Below, in pieces: positions 6,277 to 14,170 of a DNA stretch of 17,307 bases; position 1 is the first letter of the stretch, and the number at the start of each line of letters is the position of its first letter. The notes beneath the pieces were generated by a model that saw only the letters and a list, made by a program, of their open reading frames with translations, did no database searches and was not told the DNA's origin. The position numbers were made by a program, and so were the translations under genes. This stretch comes from Saprospiraceae bacterium (GTDB lineage Bacteria; Bacteroidota; Bacteroidia; Chitinophagales; Saprospiraceae): NCBI GenBank assembly GCA_020850025.1, contig JADZFI010000316.1, positions 1 through 17,307 of the forward strand. The letters run 5' to 3'.

Positions 6277-9213
6277 TTAGAAATCCGCTTTCAGACCAAT
6301 GAGGTAGGTGCGTGAACGTGGATAAACGTTGTTGTCGATGCCGTTGAATACTTCCGGATCAAGTCCATCGTATTTGGTAACAAGAATTGGGTTTTGTACG
6401 GTTGCGGAAACACGCAGGCTGCGTATGGCTTTGCCAATCTTGCCGAAGGTGTATCCAGCCGTGATATGGTCAATGCGCAAGAAGGAAGCGTCCTGAATGA
6501 AGTGATCGCTGAAATACTGCGGCACTACGAAGTCAAGCTCGCTGGTAGGGGAAAGTACATTGCGCAAAACACCTGTGCTTCCATAAAGTTGATTGTAGAA
6601 TGCGTTATTCGACAGGTTGTTGTTGTACATGTAGTTTCCAACGTTGGAGCGGCCGGCCAGGGAGAAATCCCAGTTTTTCAGATACAGGGCGGTGTTGAAA
6701 CCCATCAGGTAGTTGGGCGCCGGCTTTTCAAAGCGGTAACGGTCGTCTGGCGTAACTATGCCATCGCCATTGCGGTCCACGTACAGACCTTCCACCGGAA
6801 CGCCGTTGGCATCGTACACCTGTTCATACACGAAGAACGAGTTGGCCGGGTATCCTACGCTGTGGATCTGGATGTTGTTGCCCACGCCACCTGCAATGCC
6901 ACCGGTAGCCACCCCTTGATAGTTGGGATCTTCAGTAGCGGTAAGGCGGGTGATCTTGTTGCGGTTAGCCGCAACGTTAAAGCCCACCGACCAGGTCGTG
7001 TTTGAGGTTTTCACCGGAAGCGCATTGATGGAGAATTCCACCCCGCGGTTTTCCAGGTCGCCTACGTTGGTATTGATGAAGTTGGTGAGGTTGGTACCCG
7101 CAGCCACCGGAATGAAGTTGATCAGGTCGCGGGTTTCACGCAGATAAAACTCCAAAGAGCCGGTAATGCGATTCTGGAAGAATCCGTAGTCCAAGGCTGC
7201 GTTGTAGGTAGTGGTTTCCTCCCATTTAAGATTGGCATCGTAACCGGACGGACGCAGGGTGTTGATGAACTGGTCGCCGAACTGGTACTGTGCGTTGGTG
7301 AAGCTGTAGGTGTAGCGCGCCAGTGCAGGGTAGAAATCGTTGCTGATGTCCTGCTGACCCGTTACACCAAATCCGAGGCGTGCTTTAAGGCTGGAGAATT
7401 GAGCATTTGGACGATCCCAAACTTTCACCGCCAAAGCGGCTGCCGGGAACAAGCCCCATTTGTTGTTCGGGAAACGAGAGGTGCCGTCGCGACGTACAGA
7501 GCCGGTAAGGAACACCACGTTGTTGTACGACAGGTTGGCGCGGCTGAAGAGCGAAAGCAGGTAGTATTCACGCGGGCTGTCGTTCGAGGGGCGTATAACG
7601 GCCGTGCGAGCGGCGTTGTAAGCTTCGGAGTCGTTGTTGCGGAAGAAATGCTGCCAGGAGTAACCCCCCATTACGTCGAAGTTCACCTTGCCGAATTCTT
7701 TGGCGTAATTCAGGTAGAACTCGAGCAGTTTGTCCTTTCTTTTCTGGAAATACGACTCGTCGCGACCGCCGCCATCGCCCTGGGAGAATGGTGCGTTTTG
7801 GGGTACCATAATGGTTCCCTGGCCGTGTGTGTAATCATAGCTCACATTGAGGTTGGCGCGGAGGTCTTTCAGGAACCAGAAGCGGTAGTCTACCGTGGCG
7901 CTGGCAATGTAACGACCAACATGGGAGTTGTCGTCGCGCATGTACAACAGCGCCAGCGGGTTGGCAGGCGCCAGGGTGTTGGGGCGTCCGTCGTTGTTCA
8001 ACCAGGCGAAATAGCCGCCGTAGGTTTGATCTTCCACGGTGGTAGGCTGAGTTGGGTCGAACTGTGTGGACGCGCCAATGGCGTCGCGATTGCCAAAGTC
8101 GTTGCGGTCAGATACTAATTTCAAGCCGGCATTTACTTGCAGTGCGCCCTTCAGGAAAGAAGGGTTTACGTTCAGTGCGCCGGTGATACGTTTGAAACGG
8201 TCGGTTTTCAGAATACCGGTGCGGTCGGTAACACCCCATGAAGCGCGGAATGGCAATTTGCCAACGGCGCCCGTTACGGCCAGGTTGTGGTCGTGCGTGA
8301 TACCGGTTTGGTAAATTTCAGACTGCCAGTCGGTATTGGCGTTGCCGAGCAGTTGAGTAGCCGGGTGGCCGGGTTCGAAATAAGTATTCACCAGGTTGCG
8401 GTACTCATCGGCGTTCAGCACATCAGATTTTTGTACAATTTCACTGAAAGCCAGGTTTCCGGTGTAGGAAAAGCGCAGTTCGCGGTTGGCGGCGCTGCCT
8501 TTTTTGGTCGTGATGAGGATAACGCCGTTGGAAGCGCGGGAGCCGTAAATGGCGGTAGCCGAGGCGTCCTTGAGCACAGTCATGGTTTCCACATCGTTCG
8601 GGTTGATGAGGTTGAGCGGGTTACGCGTACCGGAAACATCATCGTTGGCAATCGGCACCCCGTCAATCACGATCAACGGGTCGTTGGTAGCGCTGAGCGA
8701 AGAGCCACCACGGATACGGATAGTAGCGCCGCCGCCTGGATCAGCTCCGGTGGTTACCTGAACGCCTGCAATCTTACCCATCAAAAGCTCCTGCGGGCCG
8801 GTAATGGCGCCTTTGTTGAAGTCGCGCGCACCAACGGCCTGCACCGAGCCGGTAAGGTCTTCACGTTTTACGGTACCGTAACCAATGACCACTACCTCTT
8901 CAAGAGCGCCGGCAGGCGAGAGTTGCACATCCAGCGTATTGGAAGCACCCAGTGGAATGGTTTGAGGCTGATAACCGGTGTAAGCCACCCGAATGGCAGC
9001 AGCATTGGCCGGAACACGAAGGGTGTAGTTCCCGTCGAAATCCGTTGAGGTGCCAATGGAGGTGCCGTCAACGATGACGCTGGCTCCTATGAGCCCCTCC
9101 CCGTTTTCGGCATCCGTCACTCGTCCTTTCAACTCCCGTTGGGCCAGCAAAGCGGCGCCCCACAGCAGAAAAAAGGCCAGCGTGAGCAAGAATTTTTGTT
9201 GAAAAAACTTCAT
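6277..9213 (-). CDS. SusC/RagA-family TonB-dependent outer-membrane transporter
   Basis: 978 residues from the ATG at 9213. This start puts a signal peptide first (MKFFQQK, hydrophobic run, ALLAQ, cleavage near 24-25); an in-frame TTG at 9381 would add 56 residues that hide it. Domains in order: carboxypeptidase-regulatory-like beta domain (about 29-100, GRVTDAENGEGLIGASV); TonB box-like segment EEVVVIGYGT (105-114); plug domain (about 115-240), including the SusC signatures IRIRGGSS, PLIVIDGVP and LKDASATAIYGSRASNGV; then a beta-barrel ending in aromatic F (LIGLKADF). No STN signalling domain is present, so direct trans-envelope control through an anti-sigma factor is unlikely. First gene of the Sus operon, upstream of susD; imports glycan captured by SusD/SusE using TonB energy. 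I found no convincing TAnnTTTG promoter in the 169-bp upstream gap. Confidence 0.95.
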   Translation of the reverse strand: MKFFQQKFLLTLAFFLLWGAALLAQRELKGRVTDAENGEGLIGASVIVDGTSIGTSTDFDGNYTLRVPANAAAIRVAYTGYQPQTIPLGASNTLDVQLSPAGALEEVVVIGYGTVKREDLTGSVQAVGARDFNKGAITGPQELLMGKIAGVQVTTGADPGGGATIRIRGGSSLSATNDPLIVIDGVPIANDDVSGTRNPLNLINPNDVETMTVLKDASATAIYGSRASNGVILITTKKGSAANRELRFSYTGNLAFSEIVQKSDVLNADEYRNLVNTYFEPGHPATQLLGNANTDWQSEIYQTGITHDHNLAVTGAVGKLPFRASWGVTDRTGILKTDRFKRITGALNVNPSFLKGALQVNAGLKLVSDRNDFGNRDAIGASTQFDPTQPTTVEDQTYGGYFAWLNNDGRPNTLAPANPLALLYMRDDNSHVGRYIASATVDYRFWFLKDLRANLNVSYDYTHGQGTIMVPQNAPFSQGDGGGRDESYFQKRKDKLLEFYLNYAKEFGKVNFDVMGGYSWQHFFRNNDSEAYNAARTAVIRPSNDSPREYYLLSLFSRANLSYNNVVFLTGSVRRDGTSRFPNNKWGLFPAAALAVKVWDRPNAQFSSLKARLGFGVTGQQDISNDFYPALARYTYSFTNAQYQFGDQFINTLRPSGYDANLKWEETTTYNAALDYGFFQNRITGSLEFYLRETRDLINFIPVAAGTNLTNFINTNVGDLENRGVEFSINALPVKTSNTTWSVGFNVAANRNKITRLTATEDPNYQGVATGGIAGGVGNNIQIHSVGYPANSFFVYEQVYDANGVPVEGLYVDRNGDGIVTPDDRYRFEKPAPNYLMGFNTALYLKNWDFSLAGRSNVGNYMYNNNLSNNAFYNQLYGSTGVLRNVLSPTSELDFVVPQYFSDHFIQDASFLRIDHITAGYTFGKIGKAIRSLRVSATVQNPILVTKYDGLDPEVFNGIDNNVYPRSRTYLIGLKADF

Positions 9214-9351
9214 AAATAGAAAAGAAAGATTGGTGAAATAATCGGATATCTCTGAAACATCCTGAATTTCGAAATGAAATCCGGACAAACAAGCAGGTGC
9301 AAAGAAAAAAAGTGTTTTGAAATAGTAAGCGTATTTTTTACAATAAGATAA

Positions 9352-9367
9352 GATGATTTTAATCATC
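9352..9367. repeat. Perfect inverted repeat upstream of susC
   Basis: GATGATT (9352-9358), TT, AATCATC (9361-9367). It lies 15 bp beyond the stop codon of the DUF4350-like gene and about 140 bp before the susC start. In the minus direction it is followed by a T-rich but interrupted stretch, so it could be a weak terminator of the upstream operon or an operator of the Sus operon. The sequence alone does not decide. Confidence 0.4.
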
Positions 9368-9382
9368 AAGGGAAATGGCAAA

Positions 9383-10702
9383 CTACTTGGCCGCTTTCAA
9401 AAAAGCTTCCATGGCCAGGTAAAGATCAATGGCCATCACGTCGGTGGGTTCGTAACGGACGGTATTGGCAAACAGCTCGAAAATTCGGCGGGCCTCCTGC
9501 TCGGGGCGCTCGGAAAGGGTGGAGAGCTTGAGAAAAAACGCATCGTCAGTGCGGGGCAGGCCGGTTTCAGGATCAACAGGCGCTACCAAACCGTAGCGCT
9601 CACGCAGTTGTGCCAGAAATTGATGCATACCCTGGGCAGATAGTCCTTTAAAGTTGTTTTCCTTAAAGTGCAGGTGAGCGATGGTGCTGATGAATTCGTA
9701 AGACGAGTTTTCGTTTTTGGGCAACACCGGAATAATACGTTGTCGGCGTTTGGCCCTGAAAATTACCCAAAACAACGCCATGGCGGCCAAAAGATACCAG
9801 GTCCAGGCCAGAGCAGGTTGCTTCAGAATATAGGAAAGCGGGTGCTCCTCAGCCAGACTGCGCCTGCCAAACATACTGCTGCCATTACGCTTTCGGCCCA
9901 CAGACTCCGGTACCCTGCTGGCGGCATCCCAATAGATGTTGCCCTCCGAAAGATGGGACAAAACCCCCGCCAGATAGGGGCGTGTTTCCGGACGCAGCAA
10001 GCTGAAATTGGAAAAAACAATGGGATTGGTGTGCAGTAAAAACCGGCCTTTTCCATGCGGAAAAGCGGCAAAGTTCACCAGGTTGCTGTCTATGTAGCCC
10101 AAGGGGTATTGAGGCAGGGAATCGCAGAAGTAGTACGACTCGATGTAATGCCAGCCGTAAAGCTGGGGTTGGTTCCTTTGGGCAAAAAAGTATGGGGTAG
10201 CGCTGTCGGGCAATACCGGAGTGCGAAGCTTTAGCCAGGCTGTGCTGTCTTCAAACACTTCATAATCTGTCCAGGGAGCATCTTCACATGCTACAGCATA
10301 CGCCCCCTGCATAAGGTCGTAAGGGATGGTTTTGCTCGAGATCAGGGCCGTATTGCCCAGGGCCACAAAATCCAGCAGGCGTTGGGTGGAGGCAGAATCC
10401 ATGAACATGGCCTCGCCCACAAACACATAATTATGGTCTGTCCGGGTGGAATCGAGCGGCAATTCTTTTCCGGGATCCTTTTTGATATCTGTCAGGGTTT
10501 TTCCGGGAAAGTATCCTTCCAGTAGCCGGTGCAGGATGCTGGTGCCGTAGGGCTGATCGCTTTTTTCGTGATAGCCTTTCTTTTTCCAGCTGGTTTCTTC
10601 CCAGTCGAACTTCGACTTGTTCGACTCATACACATAATAGAACATGGCCCCGATAAGCGCCAGAGCGATAATGGCAAAATAGAATGCGGGGCCGCGTTTC
10701 AT
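9383..10702 (-). CDS. DUF4350-like membrane protein
   Basis: 439 residues with an ATG start. A transmembrane helix lies at about 6-25 and a second at about 297-316, followed by a basic stretch (AKRRQR) and a C-terminal soluble helical region. The large part between the helices (about 30-290) is probably outside the cytoplasm. Its start (YGTSILHRLLEGYFPGKTL) and a central VFVGEAMFMDSASTQRLLDFVALGNTALIS recall the DUF4350 domain, which resembles the glutamine-amidotransferase-like fold used to sense or bind rather than catalyse. DUF4350 genes often sit with MoxR ATPase/DUF58 clusters; none is present here. The start lies 13 nt after the thiL stop, so the two are probably cotranscribed. Function unknown. 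Confidence 0.72.
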   Translation of the reverse strand: MKRGPAFYFAIIALALIGAMFYYVYESNKSKFDWEETSWKKKGYHEKSDQPYGTSILHRLLEGYFPGKTLTDIKKDPGKELPLDSTRTDHNYVFVGEAMFMDSASTQRLLDFVALGNTALISSKTIPYDLMQGAYAVACEDAPWTDYEVFEDSTAWLKLRTPVLPDSATPYFFAQRNQPQLYGWHYIESYYFCDSLPQYPLGYIDSNLVNFAAFPHGKGRFLLHTNPIVFSNFSLLRPETRPYLAGVLSHLSEGNIYWDAASRVPESVGRKRNGSSMFGRRSLAEEHPLSYILKQPALAWTWYLLAAMALFWVIFRAKRRQRIIPVLPKNENSSYEFISTIAHLHFKENNFKGLSAQGMHQFLAQLRERYGLVAPVDPETGLPRTDDAFFLKLSTLSERPEQEARRIFELFANTVRYEPTDVMAIDLYLAMEAFLKAAK

Positions 10703-10715
10703 GTACTAAAGCTGC

Positions 10716-11738
10716 TTAGAAATGCACCCATCCCTGGGCTTTCAGGTCGTGCAGGTTGCCGCCTTTGGTATTTAGTTTGATCCCGTCTTTGGCTTCCAGA
10801 ATTTCGCCGGCGATGTAAATTTCAGGAAGGTATTTCACCTTGTCGGCATCTTCGGGCCGGATGGTGAACAGGAGCTCGTAGTCTTCACCGCCGTTGAGGG
10901 CGCAGGTAATGGGGTCGAGTTTGAATTTGAGGGCCAGCAATTGCGCTTCCTCATGGATAGGCACTCCGCTTTCTTCAATCAGGGCGCCCACCTGGCTCTG
11001 CCTGCAAATATGGAAGATCTCGGAGGCCAGGCCGTCGGAGATGTCAATCATGGAAGTGGGTTTCAGTCCTATTTTCCGAAAGGCTTCTATCGCCTCTCGC
11101 CGTGCTTCGGGTTTTAGCTGTCGGCCCACCACATACTGCTGGTTTTCCAGATCGGGCTGCATATTGGGGTTTTCAAGCCAAAGTCGTTTTTCGCGTTCCA
11201 GCAATTGCAGACCCAGATAGGCGGCTCCCAGATCGCCGGTAACACAGATCAGATCGCCGGGGCGTGCGCCGTTGCGGTACACCATCAACTCTTTTTCTCC
11301 CTGCCCGATGGCAGTTACGCTGATGATCAGCCCTTTGGGCGCCGAGGTGGTATCGCCGCCCACCAAATCCACGTCGTAAGCTTTGCAGGCGGCGCGTATG
11401 CCATCGTACAGCTCGTCCAGGGCTTCCACGGAAAACCGATTGGAAAGCGCAATAGACACCACAATCTGCTTCGGGAAAGCATTCATGGCGTAGATATCCG
11501 ACAGGTTCACTACCACCGATTTGTAGCCCAGGTGCTTGAGCGGGGTATAGGCCAGGTCGAAATGGATGCCTTCCACCAGCATATCGGTGCTGACCACGGT
11601 ACACAGGTTGCCGTTGTCGATCACCGCAGCGTCATCGCCTACCCCCTTAATGGAGGAAGGTTGCCGGAGCGGGAAATCCCTGGTCAGGTGATCAATCAGG
11701 CCGAATTCGCCGAGGGTATTTACGTCTGTTCGTTGCAC
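10716..11738 (-). CDS. thiL: Thiamine-monophosphate kinase
   Basis: 340 residues. ThiL phosphorylates thiamine monophosphate to thiamine pyrophosphate with ATP, the last step of cofactor synthesis, in the cytoplasm. Visible family motifs are GVGDDAAV (32-39), STDMLVEGIHF (50-60), NLSDIYAMNA (78-87), VGGDTT (126-131), VTGDLGAA (166-173), DISDGL (232-237) and NGGEDYELL (282-290). The acidic residues for the magnesium ions are in place. The length matches the family. The start is GTG; an in-frame TAA four codons upstream excludes a longer form. The gene is followed 13 nt later by the DUF4350-like gene and preceded by the octanucleotide array. No other thiamine gene and no TPP riboswitch is visible. 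Confidence 0.95.
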   Translation of the reverse strand: MQRTDVNTLGEFGLIDHLTRDFPLRQPSSIKGVGDDAAVIDNGNLCTVVSTDMLVEGIHFDLAYTPLKHLGYKSVVVNLSDIYAMNAFPKQIVVSIALSNRFSVEALDELYDGIRAACKAYDVDLVGGDTTSAPKGLIISVTAIGQGEKELMVYRNGARPGDLICVTGDLGAAYLGLQLLEREKRLWLENPNMQPDLENQQYVVGRQLKPEARREAIEAFRKIGLKPTSMIDISDGLASEIFHICRQSQVGALIEESGVPIHEEAQLLALKFKLDPITCALNGGEDYELLFTIRPEDADKVKYLPEIYIAGEILEAKDGIKLNTKGGNLHDLKAQGWVHF

Positions 11739-11742
11739 GGTG

Positions 11743-11846
11743 ATTTAGTGTTTTGGTGTTTTGGTGTTTTGGTGTTTTGGTGTTTTAGTATTTTGGTGTT
11801 TTAGTATTTTAGTGCCTTAGTGCCTTAGTGCCTTAGTGCCTTAGTG
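11743..11846. repeat. 13-copy octanucleotide tandem array
   Basis: Thirteen consecutive 8-bp units fill essentially the whole gap between thiL and the upstream gene. On the plus strand they read ATTTAGTG once, TTTTGGTG four times, TTTTAGTA, TTTTGGTG, TTTTAGTA, TTTTAGTG, then CCTTAGTG four times. On the minus (coding) strand each unit is of the type CACYAAAA or CACTAAGG. The last unit supplies the TAA stop codon of the flippase-like gene (11841-11843), and the first is 4 bp from the thiL GTG start. Confidence 0.95.
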
Positions 11847-12896
11847 TTCTTCACTTTGAGCCTTCACCTTATTAAACCTGGGGAGGAGCCAGAGGGAGAG
11901 CAAACCGGCCACCAGATTGTAGAATATCTGAACCGAGAAAAACGCGATATTGGCATAGGAGAAACCATCGCTGCCGTTGATGCCGTACAGCGCCAGGGAG
12001 GCGATACAAAGTGCGTGAAAAGTACCCATGCCGCCGGGCGATGGGATAACGAACCCGAAGGTGCCGAATACGAACACCATCATGGCCGCGCTCCAGTCGA
12101 GATGGGCGGTTGGGGGGAAGGCCTTGAGGTTGAACCAGCATTGCAGGTAGAACATCACCCAAATACCCAGGGAATAGGCAATGAACAGGAACGGGTTTTT
12201 CAGTCGGAATACGCTCCGGAGGCCATCGAGAAAGCCTTTGAGCAAGGCGCCTATTTTGCGAAAAAGGGCTATTTCAGCGAGTTTTTTCCGGAGTCCGTAA
12301 ACAATAACCCCTACCAGCAGCATGGCCGCCAGAATGCCCAGAAACAGCGGATTGCTCCAAAGGCTGCTCTGTTCGCCGGGCTGCCGGTTTTGGGAAATAA
12401 AGGCCAAAAGAGTATCGCCTTCCAGCAAAAAGGCCAGGCCAACCACCAGTGCCAGACAGAGAAAATCCATGAGCCTGTCCACCACCAGCGTGCCCATTAC
12501 TTTTTCCATGGGCACTTTTTCATAACGGGAGAGCGAACCCGCACGTACCACCTCGCCCATGCGCGGGATGAACAGGTTGGCGAGGTATCCCACCAGGATG
12601 GTCATCAGGGCATTGCCGAACCTCGCCTGGTAACCCATAGGCTCCAGCAGCATTTGCCAGCGCCAGGCGCGAAAAATATTGCTAATCGTAAAGGCCAGCA
12701 GCACCGCCAGTATCCACCAGATGTTGACGGTTCCGAAATCCTGCAACAACTTGTCCGCCAGTCTGCATTGCTCTGCAGGCACACCGTCGAGCCGACACTG
12801 TTCCTGAAAGGCAGCATTCTGGTTATTGAACAACCAGGCCATGATGCTCACACCAATGCCCAGGAATAATAAAAACTGAAGGATCTTTCTTGCCAT
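11841..12896 (-). CDS. Flippase-like integral membrane protein (LPG synthase TM-domain/UPF0104 family)
   Basis: 351 residues from the ATG at 12896 (MARKILQFLL). An in-frame TTG eight codons earlier is less likely. At least seven hydrophobic segments are visible, near 5-22, 58-75, 95-112, 142-158, 182-200, 236-255 and 270-305, with a last one near 318-338. Family motifs: NLFIPRMGEVVRAG (107-120) and PSPGGMGTFHA (285-295), typical of the membrane domain related to the lysylphosphatidylglycerol synthase flippase half. No synthetase domain is attached, as in many Bacteroidota members. The expected role is moving a lipid or lipid-linked molecule across the inner membrane; the substrate is unknown. 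A small internal repeat (EQCRL twice, about 32-46) lies in the loop after the first helix. Downstream of the MscS-type gene by 59 nt. Confidence 0.85.
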   Translation of the reverse strand: MARKILQFLLFLGIGVSIMAWLFNNQNAAFQEQCRLDGVPAEQCRLADKLLQDFGTVNIWWILAVLLAFTISNIFRAWRWQMLLEPMGYQARFGNALMTILVGYLANLFIPRMGEVVRAGSLSRYEKVPMEKVMGTLVVDRLMDFLCLALVVGLAFLLEGDTLLAFISQNRQPGEQSSLWSNPLFLGILAAMLLVGVIVYGLRKKLAEIALFRKIGALLKGFLDGLRSVFRLKNPFLFIAYSLGIWVMFYLQCWFNLKAFPPTAHLDWSAAMMVFVFGTFGFVIPSPGGMGTFHALCIASLALYGINGSDGFSYANIAFFSVQIFYNLVAGLLSLWLLPRFNKVKAQSEEH

Positions 12897-12955
12897 GGAT
12901 CTGAATTGGGGGAAGGGCAAAGTTCCGCATTTTTGGCGGAAGGGGAAGCGTGTTC

Positions 12956-13810
12956 TTACACCTCCGCTTCCAGCAGGTCGTTGCCCTGCGGGTCTGGATA
13001 AAACACTTCCACTTTTTCGGTGGTGAGTTTGCTCAGGGGCACAATGATGGCCCGCTCGGGGGTTTGGAGAATCAGCGAGGTACTGTCGATGAGCACTACC
13101 TTTCCTTTTTCGCCCATGATGCGAACCTCATCGCCCACGCGCACCTTGTTTTTGTTGTAATAACTGGCCAGGTAGTTCGATACCAGATCCTTGGAGGCCA
13201 GCCCGTATCCAAAGGCGAAGGCCAAAGCGCCGGCGCCGATGATGACTACCAGGCTGGACGAGATAAACTCGGTATTGATCTTTGCCTGGGCCAGCGCGCT
13301 TACGGCTACCGTAACAAACAAAAAGTAAAAAACGACAGAGCCGATCAATTTCGCAGAGGCGATGCCCAGCGACTGGCACAACGTAACCACTGCGCCTTTA
13401 ACCATATCGGCCAGAAACAAACCGAGCATGAAGATCACCGAGGCCGTCAGCAGGGAAGGCAGGTAATTCATCAAATCGGTAAACAACTGGGTAATGGCAC
13501 TTACGCCAAGCGTTTCGGTAGCAGCGATGATGAAGGTAAGCATCAGCATGTAGTACACGATCTTGGCTATGATGGCGGAGAGCTTGTCCTTTAAAACGCC
13601 GCTGCGCTGCACCAGGTCGATGTCCTCGAGCATTTCGGCAATGCGGTCAACGCCCACTTTGGCCAGTACCTTGCTCAGGATTTTCCCTACGGTGCGCGAT
13701 ACCAGCCATCCCACAAAGAGAATGGTCAATGCTCCTATGAGTTTTGGGAAAAACGCTGAAAACTGGGCAATAAGTTGAGCGACGGGGCCCGAAACAGGAA
13801 GTTGATCCAT
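12956..13810 (-). CDS. MscS-type mechanosensitive channel family protein
   Basis: 284 residues with an ATG start. Five hydrophobic helices lie near 20-42, 80-100, 117-135, 155-175 and 183-205. The first ones match the conserved TM-helix repeat found in many small-conductance channels (FPKLIGALTILFVGWLVSRTV). The last helix runs into FAFGYGLASKDLVSNYLAS (about 198-216), the equivalent of the pore-lining TM3 of MscS with its kink region. A small beta domain follows (about 220-272: VRVGDEVRIMGEKGKVVLID, then IIVPLSKL). The large C-terminal cage of E. coli MscS is missing, so this is a short member. It probably releases solutes on osmotic downshock at the inner membrane. It lies between the 85-residue gene (40-nt gap) and the flippase-like gene (59-nt gap). 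Confidence 0.88.
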   Translation of the reverse strand: MDQLPVSGPVAQLIAQFSAFFPKLIGALTILFVGWLVSRTVGKILSKVLAKVGVDRIAEMLEDIDLVQRSGVLKDKLSAIIAKIVYYMLMLTFIIAATETLGVSAITQLFTDLMNYLPSLLTASVIFMLGLFLADMVKGAVVTLCQSLGIASAKLIGSVVFYFLFVTVAVSALAQAKINTEFISSSLVVIIGAGALAFAFGYGLASKDLVSNYLASYYNKNKVRVGDEVRIMGEKGKVVLIDSTSLILQTPERAIIVPLSKLTTEKVEVFYPDPQGNDLLEAEV

Positions 13811-13815
13811 TCTTT

Positions 13816-13853
13816 TGGGAAAAGAAAATGGTTATGGGAAAAGAAATCGGTTA
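13816..13853. repeat. Two-copy 19-bp tandem repeat
   Basis: Unit 1 (13816-13834) is TGGGAAAAGAAAATGGTTA and unit 2 (13835-13853) differs at two positions (17 of 19 identical). The terminal TTA of unit 2 is the stop codon of the 85-residue minus-strand gene. The array fills the space between that stop and the start of the MscS-type gene. Confidence 0.85.
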
Positions 13854-14108
13854 CACGGTGCTCGGCGCAGGCGGGTTGCGCCAGTCCATATTATCAGATC
13901 TGGCTTGTCGGCGGCCGGCTTTTTTCAGACAGGGAAGCTCATCGCCGCCCACCATCTGAACCACTACCTGCAAGGCGTTGGGCACAAATACTTCCACCAC
14001 ACTGCTGAACAGGGTCAGCGTGCCTACGTGTTGCGTGATGCGGTCCTCCAACTCGGGAGGAAGCATGGCTTCCCGTTCTTCCTGCAGTTTTTTTAAGCTA
14101 TTGTTCAT
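13851..14108 (-). CDS. Small hypothetical protein downstream of ECF sigma factor
   Basis: 85 residues with an ATG start; not recognised. The N-terminal half is charged and helical (NNSLKKLQEEREAMLPPELEDRITQHV), the middle (about 29-54) is hydrophobic to amphipathic (GTLTLFSSVVEVFVPNALQVVVQMVGG), and the tail is basic and proline-rich. There is no signal peptide. It lies 62 nt downstream of the ECF sigma gene on the same strand and 40 nt upstream of the MscS-type gene, which supports it being a real gene in this operon rather than chance. A peripheral membrane or sigma-associated role is conceivable, but only from position. Confidence 0.62.
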   Translation of the reverse strand: MNNSLKKLQEEREAMLPPELEDRITQHVGTLTLFSSVVEVFVPNALQVVVQMVGGDELPCLKKAGRRQARSDNMDWRNPPAPSTV

Positions 14109-14170
14109 AGCCGGTTCGTTTTTGCGCCGAGTGTTGACGCGGGTGAAAAAATCGGATAGGGGATTAAAAA

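Noticed and set aside
7399..9048. Several plus-strand open frames opposite susC
   Set aside because: The minus-strand frame is an unmistakable SusC; the opposite frames have no motif and arise from its codon use.
9214..9381. N-terminal extension of SusC from an in-frame TTG at 9381
   Set aside because: It would bury the signal peptide that begins at the ATG at 9213.
11743..11846. CRISPR array
   Set aside because: Units are 8 bp with no spacers; it is a simple tandem repeat.
11844..12869. Long plus-strand open frame (341 codons) opposite the flippase-like gene
   Set aside because: It is fully antisense to a gene with clear family motifs, and its translation is rich in His, Gln and Glu with no recognisable domain; it is a shadow frame.
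12923..12941. Hairpin TTCCGC/GCGGAA between the MscS-type and flippase-like genes as a terminator
   Set aside because: Stem of only 6 bp with a 7-nt loop and no T-run on the minus side; genes on both sides are close and probably cotranscribed.
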